Counted from the first letter of the stretch, positions 7,699-19,809 are shown. The stretch: 64,000 bases of DNA from Paraplanobispora siamensis (GCF_016863175.1 NZ_BOOJ01000008.1:62001-126000); one strand, 5' to 3'. Notes: generated by a model from the sequence alone, not told the origin. Program-made: numbers and translations.

Positions 7699-9030
7699 TT
7701 ACTTCCAGGCCTTCTCGGCCTCGGCCTCGAGCTGGGTCTGGATCTTCTTGATGTCGGACGGGTCGCGCAGGAAGTCCTGCAGGAGCTTCCACTCGCCCTT
7801 GCCGTCGGTGCCGCCGAAGGCGCTGGGCGCGAGGTCGGACATGTCGTAACGGACCGTCTCACCGGCGGAGATGATCGTCTGGGCGAGCTGCTTGGTCAGG
7901 TCGCTCGGGTAGTTGTCCGGGGAGACGTTGCGGTTGGGCGACAGGTAGCCGGGGAGCTTGGCCCAGACCTCGCCGCCCTCCTTGGAGGCGAGGAACTCCA
8001 GCAGCGCCATGGCGCCCGGGGTCTCCTTCATCGCCACCGCGATGTCGCCGCCCAGCACGACCGGCGTGGTGTCGCCGGCCTTGGGGAACGGGAAGTACTT
8101 GGCCTCCTCGCCCAGCTTGGCGTCCGACTCCTCGGCCGTGGTGCCCACGAAGTCGGCCTCGATGATCATGGCCGCCTTGTCCTGGCCGTAGACCTGGGTC
8201 ACGCAGGTCGGGAAGTCGGTCTGCAGGGCGCCGGAGCTGCCGCCGAGCATGAGCTCCTGCTTGCCGAAGATCTGCGCCATCTTCTCCAGCGCGGTGGTCA
8301 CGCTGGGGTCGGTCCACGGGATCTCGTGCTTGGACAGCTTGGTGTAGTTGTCCGGCCCGGCGGTGGACAGGTAGACGTTCTCGAACAGGTCGGTGAGCGT
8401 CCAGCCCGAGGCCCCGCACAAGGCGAACGGCGCGGTCCCGGAGTCGGCGACGGTCTGAGCGCCGGTGATGAGCTCGTCCCAGGTGGTGGGCGGCTGCACC
8501 CCGGCGTCGGTGAAGGCCTGGTCGCGGTACCAGACGAGCGACTTGTGGGCGGCCTTGACCAGCACGCCGTACGTCTTGCCGTCGGCCGAGCCCAGCTCCT
8601 TCCAGTACGGGGTGTAGTTCTCGTCGATCTGCTTGACCACCTCGGGGGTGAGCGGCTTGAGCGCGTCCTGGTCGGCGTACTGCTGGACCAGGCCCGGCTG
8701 GGGCAGGATCGCGACGTCCGGCGGGCTGCCGCCCTGGATGCGCGGACCGAGGTAGGCGCCGGTGTCCTCACCGGTGGAGGAGTAGGTGACCTTGGCGCCG
8801 GTCTTGGCGGTGAAGGCGTCCAGCACCTTCTGGAAGTTCTCCTGCTCGGCGCCGGTCCACTTGGCGGCGACCTCGACGGTCTGACCCTCCAGGGTCTTGG
8901 CCGCCGCCGGTGCGGAGGTGGTGCCGCTGGCCGCCCCGGGAGAGGGGCTCGCGGTCTCACCGCCGCCACCGCACGCGGCGAGGGCGATCGCGAGCCCCGC
9001 CGTCGTCACTATGGTCATGGTCTTACGCAT
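7699..9030 (-). CDS. Sugar ABC transporter substrate-binding lipoprotein (proximal to permeases)
   Basis: A 443-residue extracellular solute-binding protein of family 1. A lipoprotein signal peptide ends in the lipobox LAAC with the lipidated Cys at residue 20, followed by a Gly/Ser/Thr/Pro-rich tether. Family features include VEVAAKWTGAEQENFQKVLDAF near the mature start, APFALCGASGWTLTDLFENV, and EFLASKEGGEVWAK near the C-terminus. AGGAGG precedes the ATG. The permease gene starts 12 bases after its stop, so it is clearly part of that transporter. The sequence resembles alpha-glucoside (AglE-like) binding proteins; the actual sugar is not determined. Confidence 0.9.
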   Translation of the reverse strand: MRKTMTIVTTAGLAIALAACGGGGETASPSPGAASGTTSAPAAAKTLEGQTVEVAAKWTGAEQENFQKVLDAFTAKTGAKVTYSSTGEDTGAYLGPRIQGGSPPDVAILPQPGLVQQYADQDALKPLTPEVVKQIDENYTPYWKELGSADGKTYGVLVKAAHKSLVWYRDQAFTDAGVQPPTTWDELITGAQTVADSGTAPFALCGASGWTLTDLFENVYLSTAGPDNYTKLSKHEIPWTDPSVTTALEKMAQIFGKQELMLGGSSGALQTDFPTCVTQVYGQDKAAMIIEADFVGTTAEESDAKLGEEAKYFPFPKAGDTTPVVLGGDIAVAMKETPGAMALLEFLASKEGGEVWAKLPGYLSPNRNVSPDNYPSDLTKQLAQTIISAGETVRYDMSDLAPSAFGGTDGKGEWKLLQDFLRDPSDIKKIQTQLEAEAEKAWK

Positions 9031-9114
9031 GCGGAACAGACCTCCTGTGCTTGTCGGAACCCCGATGTTCTGACTGGCGAGGGGATGACGGCTCCCGTAG
9101 GGGGGTCGCCCCGG

Positions 9115-10389
9115 TCATGGAGCCCGGATGATCTCGTTGAGCTGGTTTCTCATGGAGGCGACGACGTCGCCGCCGGACTCCTCGAAGGGTGGCGTGAGTG
9201 CGTTGGAGACCGAACTGGCGATCGCCAGGCTCACCTGTTCGTAGTTGGCGGTCACCGGCCTCGGCTTGGCGGAGAGGATGCTCTCCTTGAGGACCGGCAG
9301 ATAGGGAAAACGCTTGATCAGGGCGGGGTCGTCGTACAGCTCGGCCCACACGGGCGGGAACGAGCCGTCGGTGAGCACCCGCCGCTGGTTCTCCAGGCCG
9401 GTGAAGTAGCGGATGAACTCCAGCGCCGACTTCTGCTTCCTGGAGTAGGCGCTGATGGCCAGGTTGACCCCGCCCAGCGAGCTGGATCCCGGGCCGTCGA
9501 GCCCGGGCAGCCTGGTGACCGCGAACTTCTTCGCGATCTCCGACTGGGCGGCCGGGCCGTAGGCGTGCGGCCAGTTGCGGGCGAAGGCCAGCCGCCCCTC
9601 CTGGAAGGCGAGCCGCGACTCCTCCTCCTTGTAGGAGAGTGACTCCGACGGGATCCACCCCTCCCGGAACCCGTCGATCAGGAAGTCGAGGCCGACCTTC
9701 GCCCGGTCGGGGTCCATGGTCACCTGCGTGCCGTCGGTGCTGAGGATCTGCCCGCCGCCCGCCGACTGCACGGCCTCGGCGAAGTTGACGGTCAGCCCCT
9801 CGTAGGCCAGGAACTGCCCGGCGTAGCCGCCGATGCCGTACTTGGCGTGCAGAGCTCGCGCCTGCTCGCGCAGCTGCGCCCAGGTCGTGGGCGGAGCGAA
9901 GCCCTCCTCGGCCAGCAGGTCCTTGCGGTAGTAGAGCAGCCCGGCGTTGCCGGTGTACGGCACCGCCCAGAGCTTGTCCCGGTAGACGGCGGTGGCCACC
10001 ACCGGCTGCAGGAACCGGTCGAGCGGGAACAGGCTGCGGTCCAGCGGGACGATCCAGCCGGCGTCGGCGAACTCCGCCGTCCAGACCACGTCCAGTCCCA
10101 GCACGTCGTAACGGTCGCTCTTGGCCTGGAGGTTGGCGACCATCTGCGCGCGCTGCTCGTCGGCGGCCTCGGGAAGCTCGAGCAGGGTGACCCGCTCGGC
10201 GGGATGATCCCGGTTCCACCGGTCGAGCAGCGGTTGCAGATAGGAGGTCGTGTCGCGCCCGATCACCAGGGTGATGGGCCCGCTGCCGTCCGCCGGCCCC
10301 GCCGGGCCGGCGTCCGCCTCGCCCTCCGCTCCCGCCGAGCATCCCGCCAGCGCGAGCGCGGCGAGAAGAGCGAGGAGCGGACGGCGCAC
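9115..10389 (-). CDS. Second sugar ABC transporter substrate-binding lipoprotein (trehalose-type)
   Basis: A 424-residue lipoprotein with a short signal peptide and lipobox LAGC (Cys17). The fold is again solute-binding family 1. GWIVPLDRSLFPLDRFLQPV, DKLWAVPYTGNAGLLYYRKDLL and the C-terminal FIRYFTGLENQRR resemble the ThuE/LpqY trehalose-binding branch. The GTG start at 10389 has GGAGG six bases upstream. It is the first gene of the minus-strand operon and lies 84 bases before the other binding-protein gene. Two binding proteins serving one permease pair is unusual and may widen the substrate range; this is inference from gene order. Confidence 0.88.
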   Translation of the reverse strand: MRRPLLALLAALALAGCSAGAEGEADAGPAGPADGSGPITLVIGRDTTSYLQPLLDRWNRDHPAERVTLLELPEAADEQRAQMVANLQAKSDRYDVLGLDVVWTAEFADAGWIVPLDRSLFPLDRFLQPVVATAVYRDKLWAVPYTGNAGLLYYRKDLLAEEGFAPPTTWAQLREQARALHAKYGIGGYAGQFLAYEGLTVNFAEAVQSAGGGQILSTDGTQVTMDPDRAKVGLDFLIDGFREGWIPSESLSYKEEESRLAFQEGRLAFARNWPHAYGPAAQSEIAKKFAVTRLPGLDGPGSSSLGGVNLAISAYSRKQKSALEFIRYFTGLENQRRVLTDGSFPPVWAELYDDPALIKRFPYLPVLKESILSAKPRPVTANYEQVSLAIASSVSNALTPPFEESGGDVVASMRNQLNEIIRAP

Positions 10390-10434
10390 TCGTGACCTCC
10401 GGGTTTCGCGGCGGTTACATACGTGTTAGGTAGG

Positions 10435-10451
10435 TGCATTCATGTTATGCA
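10435..10451. promoter_or_regulatory. Inverted repeat TGCAT-N7-ATGCA between sugar operon and padR
   Basis: Perfect 5-base arms are separated by 7 bases, in the AT-richer divergent promoter region between the binding-protein gene (start 10389) and the PadR gene. PadR regulators commonly bind ATGT/ACAT-like dyads in their own promoter. It could equally belong to a sugar regulator encoded elsewhere. Confidence 0.4.
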
Positions 10452-10488
10452 CAGCGGTAATGTGACCGTCAACGGATAAGTCCGTAAC

Positions 10489-10505
10489 GCTCACATAACG
10501 TGAGC
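10489..10505. promoter_or_regulatory. Inverted repeat GCTCAC-N5-GTGAGC before padR
   Basis: Perfect 6-base arms with a 5-base ATAAC spacer lie immediately upstream of the PadR ribosome-binding site. Placement next to the start codon makes an autoregulatory operator plausible. Confidence 0.45.
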
Positions 10506-10522
10506 ACGAGGAGGAGGTGAGC

Positions 10523-11029
10523 GTGCGGCCGTTCCTGCTGGCGCTCCTCGCAAAGGAACCTGCCCACGGCTACGAGCTCAAACAGGCGCTTGAACAGATC
10601 TTTGGCAGTGCCTACCCCTCACCGAACATCGGGCAGATCTACGTGACGCTCGGCCGCCTCGAGAAGGACGGGCTGGTGCGCGCGGTGGACGTCGAACAGT
10701 CCAACCGGCCGAACAAGAAGGTCTACTATCTGACCGCCGCGGGGCGGGACGCCCTCGACGCGTGGGCGGACGAGCCGGCGGAGGGCCCGCGGGTCCGCGA
10801 CGAGTTCTTCATGAAGCTCGTGCTGGCCCCGATGACCGGCATCGCCGACCGGATGACGCTGATCAACCGTCAGCGCCGTCACTACATCGCGCTCATGCGC
10901 GACCTCAACGAGCTCTCCGAACGCACCGACCCGGGAGACCGGGTCGCGCTCCTGCTGATCGAGGGCGCCATGCTGCATCTGCAGGCGGATCTCGACTGGC
11001 TCGACCGTTGCCAGGAAGATTTGAGCTGA
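10523..11029 (+). CDS. PadR-family transcriptional regulator
   Basis: A 168-residue PadR-type repressor. The N-terminal winged helix is seen in FLLALLAKEPAHGYELKQAL, GQIYVTLGRLEKDGLV and the wing KVYYLTAAGRDALDAW. The C-terminal half (EFFMKLVLAPM, LLLIEGAMLHLQADLDWL) is the Vir_act_alpha_C-like dimerisation helix set. The GTG at 10523 has GAGGAGG five bases before it; a GTG two codons upstream is possible. The MacB-like ABC exporter follows 47 bases downstream on the same strand, so the regulator probably controls that transporter, a common arrangement in actinobacteria. The inducer is unknown. Confidence 0.9.
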   Translation: MRPFLLALLAKEPAHGYELKQALEQIFGSAYPSPNIGQIYVTLGRLEKDGLVRAVDVEQSNRPNKKVYYLTAAGRDALDAWADEPAEGPRVRDEFFMKLVLAPMTGIADRMTLINRQRRHYIALMRDLNELSERTDPGDRVALLLIEGAMLHLQADLDWLDRCQEDLS

Positions 11030-11076
11030 GCCCGTACGGCGAGCGGCCCGTGGAGTGATGGAGTGGTGAGCGACTC

Positions 11077-11819
<743 letters not shown>

Positions 11820-11823
<4 letters not shown>

Positions 11824-14091
11824 CGGTGAGCACGTTCCGGGCGTCGGCCCGGTGGATCAGGGCCGACCTGCGGGCCCGGCGTGGACAGGCCGCCCTCACG
11901 GTCCTGGCCGTGGCCGGGATCGTCACCGCGCTGATCACCTCGGCGACCCTGCTGGAGGACGGGACCAACCCCTGGCGAGGGCTGTTCTCGCAGACCAGGG
12001 GCGCGCACGTGTGGATCCACACCAAGGACGCGCCGGACGCGGCGGCCCTGTCGCGGCTGCCCGGGGTGGAGCAGGTGGCGGGGCCGTACCGGACCGCGCC
12101 CGTGACGCTCGCGATGGGCGGCAAGAAGTCGCCCGTCGCGCTGCGCGAGACGACCGCGCAGCCGCCCCGGGTGGCCGCCCCGCTGGTCGGCGAGGGCCGC
12201 TGGCTGCGCACCGGCGACACCGCCGGCGTGGTCGTCGAGCGGTCCTTCGCCGAGGCGCTGGACCTGCGGGTCGGCGGGCCGTTCACCGTCACCGCCCTCA
12301 ACGGCGCCTCCCACGCCCTGGTCGTGGTCGGGCTCGCCGAGACCGCCGACCAGGGCTTCTATCCCGAGTGGACCCCCGGCCTGGCCTGGGTGCTGCCGCA
12401 GACCCTCGCCGGGATCGAGCCCGCCCTGGGCCGCAGCGAGTCGGTCACCGGGCTGCGGCTGGCCGACGGGGAGGACACGCTGCCGGTCGTGCACGGTGCG
12501 GTCACCCTGCTCGACGAGCAGATCCAGCGCATGTCCACCTGGCGCGAGGTGCGCGCGTCCATGGAGCTGGACAACCGGCTGCTCGGGCTGCTGCTGGCGC
12601 TGTTCGGCACCGCCGGGCTGGTCGCCGCCGCGCTGGCCACCGCCAACGCGGTGGGCGGCCGGGTGCTCACCCAGACACGCGACATCGCCACCCTGAAGTC
12701 CCTGGGCTACACGCGGGGCCAGGTCTTCGCCGTGCTCGTGGCCGAGCACGGCGCGCTCGGACTGCTGGGGATCGGCCTGGGGACGGTCTGCGGCCTGCTC
12801 GTGACGACCCTCGCGCTGGACGGCCTGTCCGTGCTGCCGCTCTCCCCGGTGCCGCTGCTGGCGATCATCGCGGGCGCGGCCGCGGTGGTGCTGGTGGCGG
12901 TGGCCCTGCCGGCCTGGCGCGGCGGGCGCACCCCGCCCATCCCCGCCGCCCCGGCCGCCCCGCCCCGCGGCCGGCTGTCACGGGTGGCCCGGCTCGCTCT
13001 CCTGGTACGGCTCCCGCCCGCCCTCGTCCTGGGCACCCGCGACGCCTTCACCCGCAGGACGCCCGCCTTCCTGAGCATCGTCGGCCTCGCCGTGCCGATG
13101 ATGATGATCACCATCGGCCTCGGCTGCTGGGCGACCCTCGACGACTTCCTGCGCCGTCCCGAGCAGGTCGGCCAGGCCGCCGCCCTCACCGTGCACCCGG
13201 ACGGGCTGCCCGCCGAGGACGCCGCCCGGCTCGCCCGGGCCGACCCGGACGTGCGGGCGGTCTACCCGGGCAGCGAGGTCTCCGCGCTGGAGCCCGAGCA
13301 GACCAGGAGCGTGCTGGCCCGCGCGCTGGGCACCTCGGCCGAGCCGTACCCCTTCTCGGTCGTGGAGGGCCGGATGTTCGCCGCGCGCGGGGAGGCCGTG
13401 GCCGGGCAGGGGCTGCTCGACCTGCTGGGCGTGGAGATCGGCGACCGGGTCCGGATGACGGTCGGCGGCACGCCGCTGATCGTGCACATCGTGGGCCGGG
13501 TGGTCGAGCCCGACCACGACGGGCAGGTGCTCTCGCTGGGGATGGACAGCCTGGCGGCCAAGGACGCGGTGCCGCCCCAGTTCTACAGCCTGGTGCTCAA
13601 GAAGGGCGCCGACCCCGAGGCGGTCCGGGACCGGCTGCTGGCGGCCTCCGGCGAGACGCTGGAGGTACGGCGGGCGGTCAACCCGGCCGAGCGGCTCGCG
13701 GTCATCCGGGTGGTGATCGTGGCGCTGACCGTCGTGCTGGCGCTGCTGGGCCTGGCCAACCTGCTCACCGCCAGGTCCCTGGGCCTGCGCGACCACGCGT
13801 TCGACCTGGCGGTGCTCAAGGCCATGGGCCTGACCCCGGGGCAGGTGGCCGCCACCCTGGTCACCGGCACCGGGCTGCTGGTGGTGCTGGGCGTGGTGGC
13901 GGGGACGGCCGCCGGGGCCTCGGTGGTCGGCGGTCTGATCGACCTGCAGGGCCACACCAGCGGGGTGGGGGCGGGCATCGGCCGCACCCCCTCCGCGCTG
14001 ACCCTGGCGGTCACCGCCTGCACCGCGATCGGCGCGGCCCTGCTGGTGACGTCCGTACCGGCTCGCAGGGCCGCCCGCGCTCAGGTCCCGG

Positions 14092-14105
<14 letters not shown>
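11820..14105 (+). CDS. ABC transporter permease, FtsX/MacB-like, duplicated
   Basis: A 761-residue membrane protein with two FtsX-type units. A first helix near residues 20-40 is followed by an extracellular MacB-like domain, then a three-helix block ([20 protein letters not shown], then [12 protein letters not shown]) and a linker rich in Pro and Ala. A second helix ([19 protein letters not shown]), a second extracellular domain and a closing three-helix block ([29 protein letters not shown]) complete it. The paired SLGYTRGQV and AMGLTPGQV motifs mark the internal duplication. It works with the ATPase encoded just upstream. The 3' end overlaps the convergent trehalose-synthase gene by 14 bases. 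Confidence 0.92.
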
Positions 14106-15783
<1,678 letters not shown>

Positions 15784-16141
15784 TCTCGCTCACGATGAGA
15801 AAAAGGGCAGGACGAAGTCACCGGGTGCCCCGGCTCATGATGTTTGGTGACCGCGCTGGCGGGAGCCGTCATCCCCACGTGCTCCCTGCCCCCGGCCGGA
15901 CCGAATTCGTGGTTCGGGCCGACCGTTCTGGCGCTTTCTGGGGCGAACACTACCAGTCGCCCGCATACCGGGAAGTCCGTTCAGCAGGACTTCTCGTGCC
16001 CGGGAAACGGAATCCGCAAGATCCCCCTGGTGTTACACGTAATCGCTCCCTCATATCCAGTTCATACGCACGCGGCACCCCTCGCGACGCCCTCCGGCGA
16101 TCGCGGGTTCGCGGGTTTCGCGGCCTCGTGAGGGGCGCGCG
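15784..16141. other. Intergenic region upstream of treS
   Basis: These 358 bases lie between the treS start and the stop of the next minus-strand gene and must hold the treS promoter. Base composition is less GC-rich than the genes. A small dyad TTAC-AC-GTAA is at 16033-16042. I see no convincing coding frame, tRNA or terminator. Confidence 0.5.
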
Positions 16142-17947
16142 TCAGGACGCCTCGGGTACGGCGGCGCTCCGGCGGTGGCGGTAGGGGATCCACAGGCCGA
16201 GGCCGTAGATCCCCAGGCCGAGCAGGACCATGAAGACGATCACCGGCCACTGGAACGCCTCCGGCAGGTGGAGCGCCAGGAACCAGCTGCGGGTCTCGGA
16301 GTCCTGGGCCTTGAGGAAGCCGGCCACGATGCCCTGCGGGAACAGCGGGATCGCCCCGACCGACCAGCAGAGGGCCGTGATGATCTGCTCGCGCTTCGGC
16401 AGCTCGTCGATCCGCACCCAGCCGCCCTGCCTGGACGGGGGGCGCTTGCCGGTGCGCATCATCTGCAGCAGCTCGGGACCGTGGCCGTGCAGCCGCCGCT
16501 GGGCCAGCAGCCCGAACCCCCACCAGCACAGGACGCCGGTCGCCGCGCCGACGGCCACCCCCGCCCAGCCGTACATCACGGCCACCACCGCGGCCGGGGC
16601 CCCGGTGAGCGCCACCAGCGCCAGCACGGCGTAGGCCATGCCGGTCAGCGCGCCGTCGTCCTCGCTGACGCGCAGCGGGTTGCCGCCGCGCCGGTGCGGG
16701 TCGGTGCCGGGGACGAGCGCGTAGACCGAGATGAGCGGCACGATCCCGGCGCCGCCGCCGAGCAGCGCGGCCGTGACCGCGAGCACCGGGGGCCAGGGAC
16801 CGCCGGTCACGGCGGTCAGGCCCAGGGCCAGCGCCACGACCGGCGGGCCCACGACCAGCAGCCAGGCCCGCTGCCTGCCCCGCACGTCGGCGGCGTCCGG
16901 GATCATCAGTGTGAGCCAGAGCGCGGTGCCGTCGACGGCGTAGACGCCGGCCGTCATGGCGGCCGCCATCAGGACGGCGACCGGACCGGCCCAGGCCAGC
17001 ATGACGTCCAGGCCCAGCAGCAGCGGGGCGCCGGCGAAGAACACGCCGTAGGCCAGCGCGAAGGTCAGCTGGTGGGTGCGGACCAGGTCACGCGACCAGG
17101 TGCGCAGTTCCTTGGCCACCACGGCGCCGGACGGGGTCGAGGCCGTCATGGGACGCCGGCCGCGGGCGGAGGCCCTGGCCGCGCTCGCGCGCCGGGTGAG
17201 CAGGGCGGCCCAGGCGGCCAGCAGCAGCGCGACGAGGACCACCATCGCACCCAGTGCCAGGCCCGTACGGTCCCAGCTCCCGGTGCCCGCACCCTCGACC
17301 GCGGCCAGCCCCCACCCGGAGGGCAGATAGCGCAGGACCGCCGAGGCCTCGGGAGTGATCCCGCCGGTCTGGCCCAGGGCGATGGCGAAGACCCACACCT
17401 GGCCGAGAGCGGCCAGGATCGCGCCGTTGACCAGCCCGGTGCCGATCGCGCCCAGACGTGAACGCAGGGCGATGCCCAGGGCGGCCACCGCGACCCTCGA
17501 CAGCAGAACGAAGATCGCCAGCTGCAGGAGCATCGCGGGCAGCGCCACCAGCGCGGCGGCCGGGCTCTGCCGTACCCCGAGGATCACCAGACCGGCCAGG
17601 GCGAGCAGGTTGATCGCGGGCGCGACCCCGACGAAGGCCCCGGCCAGCAGCCCGGCGGCCAGGCGGCGCGGCGGGAGGCCGAGCAGGGTGAAGTACTCCG
17701 GGCGCAGGGTCTCGTCGCCGCCCCCGGAGAAGACCGGGCCGAGGATCCAGCCGAGCATCCAGACCGCGTAGGCCGCGGCGAGCAGGTCACCGCTCTGGAA
17801 GGCGGCGAACAGGGTGCCGCCCGCCAGGACGAGCCCCAGCACGCCGCCGGTGGCGACGAGACCGGCCTTCTGGCCGCTCATCGAGTGACGCAGTACGGCC
17901 AGCTTCATGCCGGCCATGGTCCCGAGGACGGTCGTCATGGCGGTCAC
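16142..17947 (-). CDS. ABC-2 type exporter permease, large multi-helix
   Basis: A 601-residue integral membrane protein with about 12 predicted helices and no clear signal peptide. Alternating hydrophobic stretches (LVATGGVLGLVLAGGTLFAAF, LVALPAMLLQLAIFVLLS) are joined by short basic loops, and there is a cytoplasmic KELRTWSRDLVRT segment in the middle. The upstream minus-strand gene, 85 bases away, encodes the ABC ATPase that would drive it. The GTG at 17947 is used; an ATG three codons later is equally possible. I do not recognise the substrate. Its membrane topology and operon partner make a transporter assignment solid. Confidence 0.85.
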   Translation of the reverse strand: MTAMTTVLGTMAGMKLAVLRHSMSGQKAGLVATGGVLGLVLAGGTLFAAFQSGDLLAAAYAVWMLGWILGPVFSGGGDETLRPEYFTLLGLPPRRLAAGLLAGAFVGVAPAINLLALAGLVILGVRQSPAAALVALPAMLLQLAIFVLLSRVAVAALGIALRSRLGAIGTGLVNGAILAALGQVWVFAIALGQTGGITPEASAVLRYLPSGWGLAAVEGAGTGSWDRTGLALGAMVVLVALLLAAWAALLTRRASAARASARGRRPMTASTPSGAVVAKELRTWSRDLVRTHQLTFALAYGVFFAGAPLLLGLDVMLAWAGPVAVLMAAAMTAGVYAVDGTALWLTLMIPDAADVRGRQRAWLLVVGPPVVALALGLTAVTGGPWPPVLAVTAALLGGGAGIVPLISVYALVPGTDPHRRGGNPLRVSEDDGALTGMAYAVLALVALTGAPAAVVAVMYGWAGVAVGAATGVLCWWGFGLLAQRRLHGHGPELLQMMRTGKRPPSRQGGWVRIDELPKREQIITALCWSVGAIPLFPQGIVAGFLKAQDSETRSWFLALHLPEAFQWPVIVFMVLLGLGIYGLGLWIPYRHRRSAAVPEAS

Positions 17948-18032
17948 GAGGTCGGCCTCGCTTCGGCTCCGGCGCGGGGGGCCGTGTTCACGCCGATGCT
18001 GAGGCCGACGCTGACGCTGACGTCGGACGGGG

Positions 18033-18788
18033 TCAGCGCGACAGCCACGACAGCTCCTTCGTCCCCGTGTCGGCCGACCCGACCAGCCCGACGAAGGTGT
18101 CCTCCAGGGAACGGTCGCCCCGGACCTGCTCCAGCGTCCCGGCGGCGGCCACCCGGCCCTTGTCGATCACACCGACGTGGTCGCAGAGCTGCTCGACCAG
18201 GGCCATGACGTGGCTGGACAGCACGATGGAGCCGCCCCCCGCCACGAACCCGCGGAGGATGGTCTTGATCGTGGCCGCCGAGACGGGGTCGACGGCCTCG
18301 AAGGGCTCGTCGAGCACGAGCAGCCGTGGGGCGTGCAGCAACGCGATGGCCAGCCCGATCTTCTTGCGCATGCCGGTGGAGTACTCGATGACGAGGGTCT
18401 TCTCCGCCTCGTCGAGCTCCAGCACCGACAGCAGCTCCTCGGCGCGCTCGGCCACGACCTCCTTGGACAGGCCGCGCAGCAGGCCGAGGTAGGTGAGCAC
18501 CTCACGCCCGGTCAGCCGCTCCGGCATGGCCATGCCGTCGGGCAGCACGCCGACCAGCGACTTGGCCCGCGAGGGATCCGACCAGACATCCGCCCCGAAG
18601 ATCCTTGCCGAGCCGCCGTCGGGACGCAGCAGGCCGACGGCCATGGACAGGGTGGTGGTCTTGCCTGCTCCGTTCTGTCCGACCAGCCCGTAGAACGAGC
18701 CCTGGGGCACGGCCAGGTCCACATGGTCGACGGCGACCTTCTCACCGAAGGTCTTGGAAAGGCCGATGATCTCTAAGGCCGGTGTCAT
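18033..18788 (-). CDS. ABC transporter ATP-binding protein (ABC-2 exporter)
   Basis: A 251-residue ATPase. The Walker A motif is GQNGAGKTT; YSTGMRKKIGLAIALLHAPR is the signature region (STGMRKK in place of LSGGQ, common in ABC-2 exporters); Walker B is LLVLDEPFEAVDP; and the switch His is in LSSHVMALVEQL. The ATG at 18788 is chosen because GGGGA lies six bases upstream and MTPALEIIGLSKTFG is the normal family start. Long in-frame open sequence upstream to 19304 runs through the repeat region and is not coding by my reading. It pairs with the downstream permease. Confidence 0.92.
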   Translation of the reverse strand: MTPALEIIGLSKTFGEKVAVDHVDLAVPQGSFYGLVGQNGAGKTTTLSMAVGLLRPDGGSARIFGADVWSDPSRAKSLVGVLPDGMAMPERLTGREVLTYLGLLRGLSKEVVAERAEELLSVLELDEAEKTLVIEYSTGMRKKIGLAIALLHAPRLLVLDEPFEAVDPVSAATIKTILRGFVAGGGSIVLSSHVMALVEQLCDHVGVIDKGRVAAAGTLEQVRGDRSLEDTFVGLVGSADTGTKELSWLSR

Positions 18789-19030
18789 GGAGATTCCCCG
18801 AGTCGCACGTTTCAGAACAACGGCCGCATACGGGAACCCGGGCGACCCCGAAGATTCGATCATGCATTTCACGCCGGCGTCCAGAGCTTCACCCTTACCG
18901 CCGAGTACACTCCCGGCGCCGTGTGTACGGCGCGCAGACCGGTCCTCATGGCGCCGGGTACGGCTTCGCGTGTCGATGCCGGCCCCAGTTTCCGATCTCG
19001 TCGCCACATCCCGCCGCTTCGCCCCGGCCT

Positions 19031-19150
19031 CTCGACTCCGTCGCTGCTGCGTCCCGGCTTCTCGACTCCGTCGCTGCTGCGTCCCGGCTTCTCGACTCCG
19101 TCGCTGCTGCGTCCCGGCCTCTCCGCTCCGTCGCTGCTGCGCCCAGTTCG
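19031..19150. repeat. 30-bp tandem repeat, about four copies
   Basis: Units beginning ctcgactccgtcgctgctgc occur at 19031, 19061 and 19091, nearly identical, and a diverged fourth unit starts at 19121. A partial unit precedes the array. No spacers are present, so it is not CRISPR. Because 30 is divisible by three, the array keeps long frames open on both strands, which explains spurious ORFs here. Confidence 0.9.
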
Positions 19151-19632
19151 GGTTCCCTCTTTGCGGCGCCGGTACGGCGAGGCGTTGGGCGGCGGTGATC
19201 GGCGCCGCTGTACGGCGAGTAGGGCGGGGTGGGTGGTGATGGGGCATGGTCGTGCTGTGCGGATGGTTGTTCCGGCCGGCCGTCTCGGTTGGGCTCTGGC
19301 GCATTCAGGCCTCCGGCCTGCCCGGGCGCGCGGGGTCCGGTCCTTTTCCTACGCCGGCCTCCACAACCACCCGCGCCGCACTCCTCGTGGCCCGCCGTAC
19401 CCACGCGGGCCGTCTGGTGTGGGCCTTTCCCGGACGACCGGTCTTCTGCGGGTGGCTGAAGCGCGAGTGCGGGGCCGTTCAGGGCGGGCCGCCGTTGCCT
19501 TGCGGCCATATCTGCGGGAAGGAGCTCAGGGCTGATCGCCGTAGCTGCGCCCAGCCTCAAATACGCGGTGTGGGATGGGGTCGTCCAGGGCTGGGTGCAG
19601 GGAAAAAGGAAAGGCCGGGGGTGAGATCTGGG

Positions 19633-19641
19633 TGTTACGAT
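19633..19641 (+). promoter_or_regulatory. Possible extended -10 promoter for the PheS-like gene
   Basis: TGT followed by TACGAT matches the extended -10 pattern TGn-TANNNT. It lies about 170 bases before the GTG start of the PheS-like gene. No convincing -35 was found. If used, it implies a leader of about 160 nucleotides. Confidence 0.3.
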
Positions 19642-19809
19642 CCCCGCATGTTGGGAGTTCGGCGATTTATCCGCCCCCGGCTGGCTGTGCCGGCTGCTGG
19701 GGCGAATCGGCGTGCTCTGACCTGACTGGAAGGCGGCGTCCGCATCGGTGCTCGGCGGCGGGCCGGCCGGGGGAGACCTCCCGTCCGCTGCGAACCGATC
19801 GGAATCACC

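Larger units (their letters stand above)
18789..19809. other. Large intergenic region with repeats
   Basis: About 1.02 kb lies between divergent genes. It contains the 30-bp tandem repeats described separately and a less GC-rich stretch near 19600-19720. A possible promoter for the PheS-like gene is at 19633-19641. Several frames stay open, but none has a ribosome site, family motif or consistent codon bias. I see no tRNA. It may contain remnants of degraded genes or an unrecognised RNA. Confidence 0.5.

Noticed and set aside
19031-19150. Possible CRISPR array
   Set aside because: Units are directly adjacent with no spacers and no cas genes are nearby.
19642-19809. T-box riboswitch before the PheS-like gene
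   Set aside because: No AGGGTGGNACCGCG-like T-box sequence or specifier-loop structure could be recognised.
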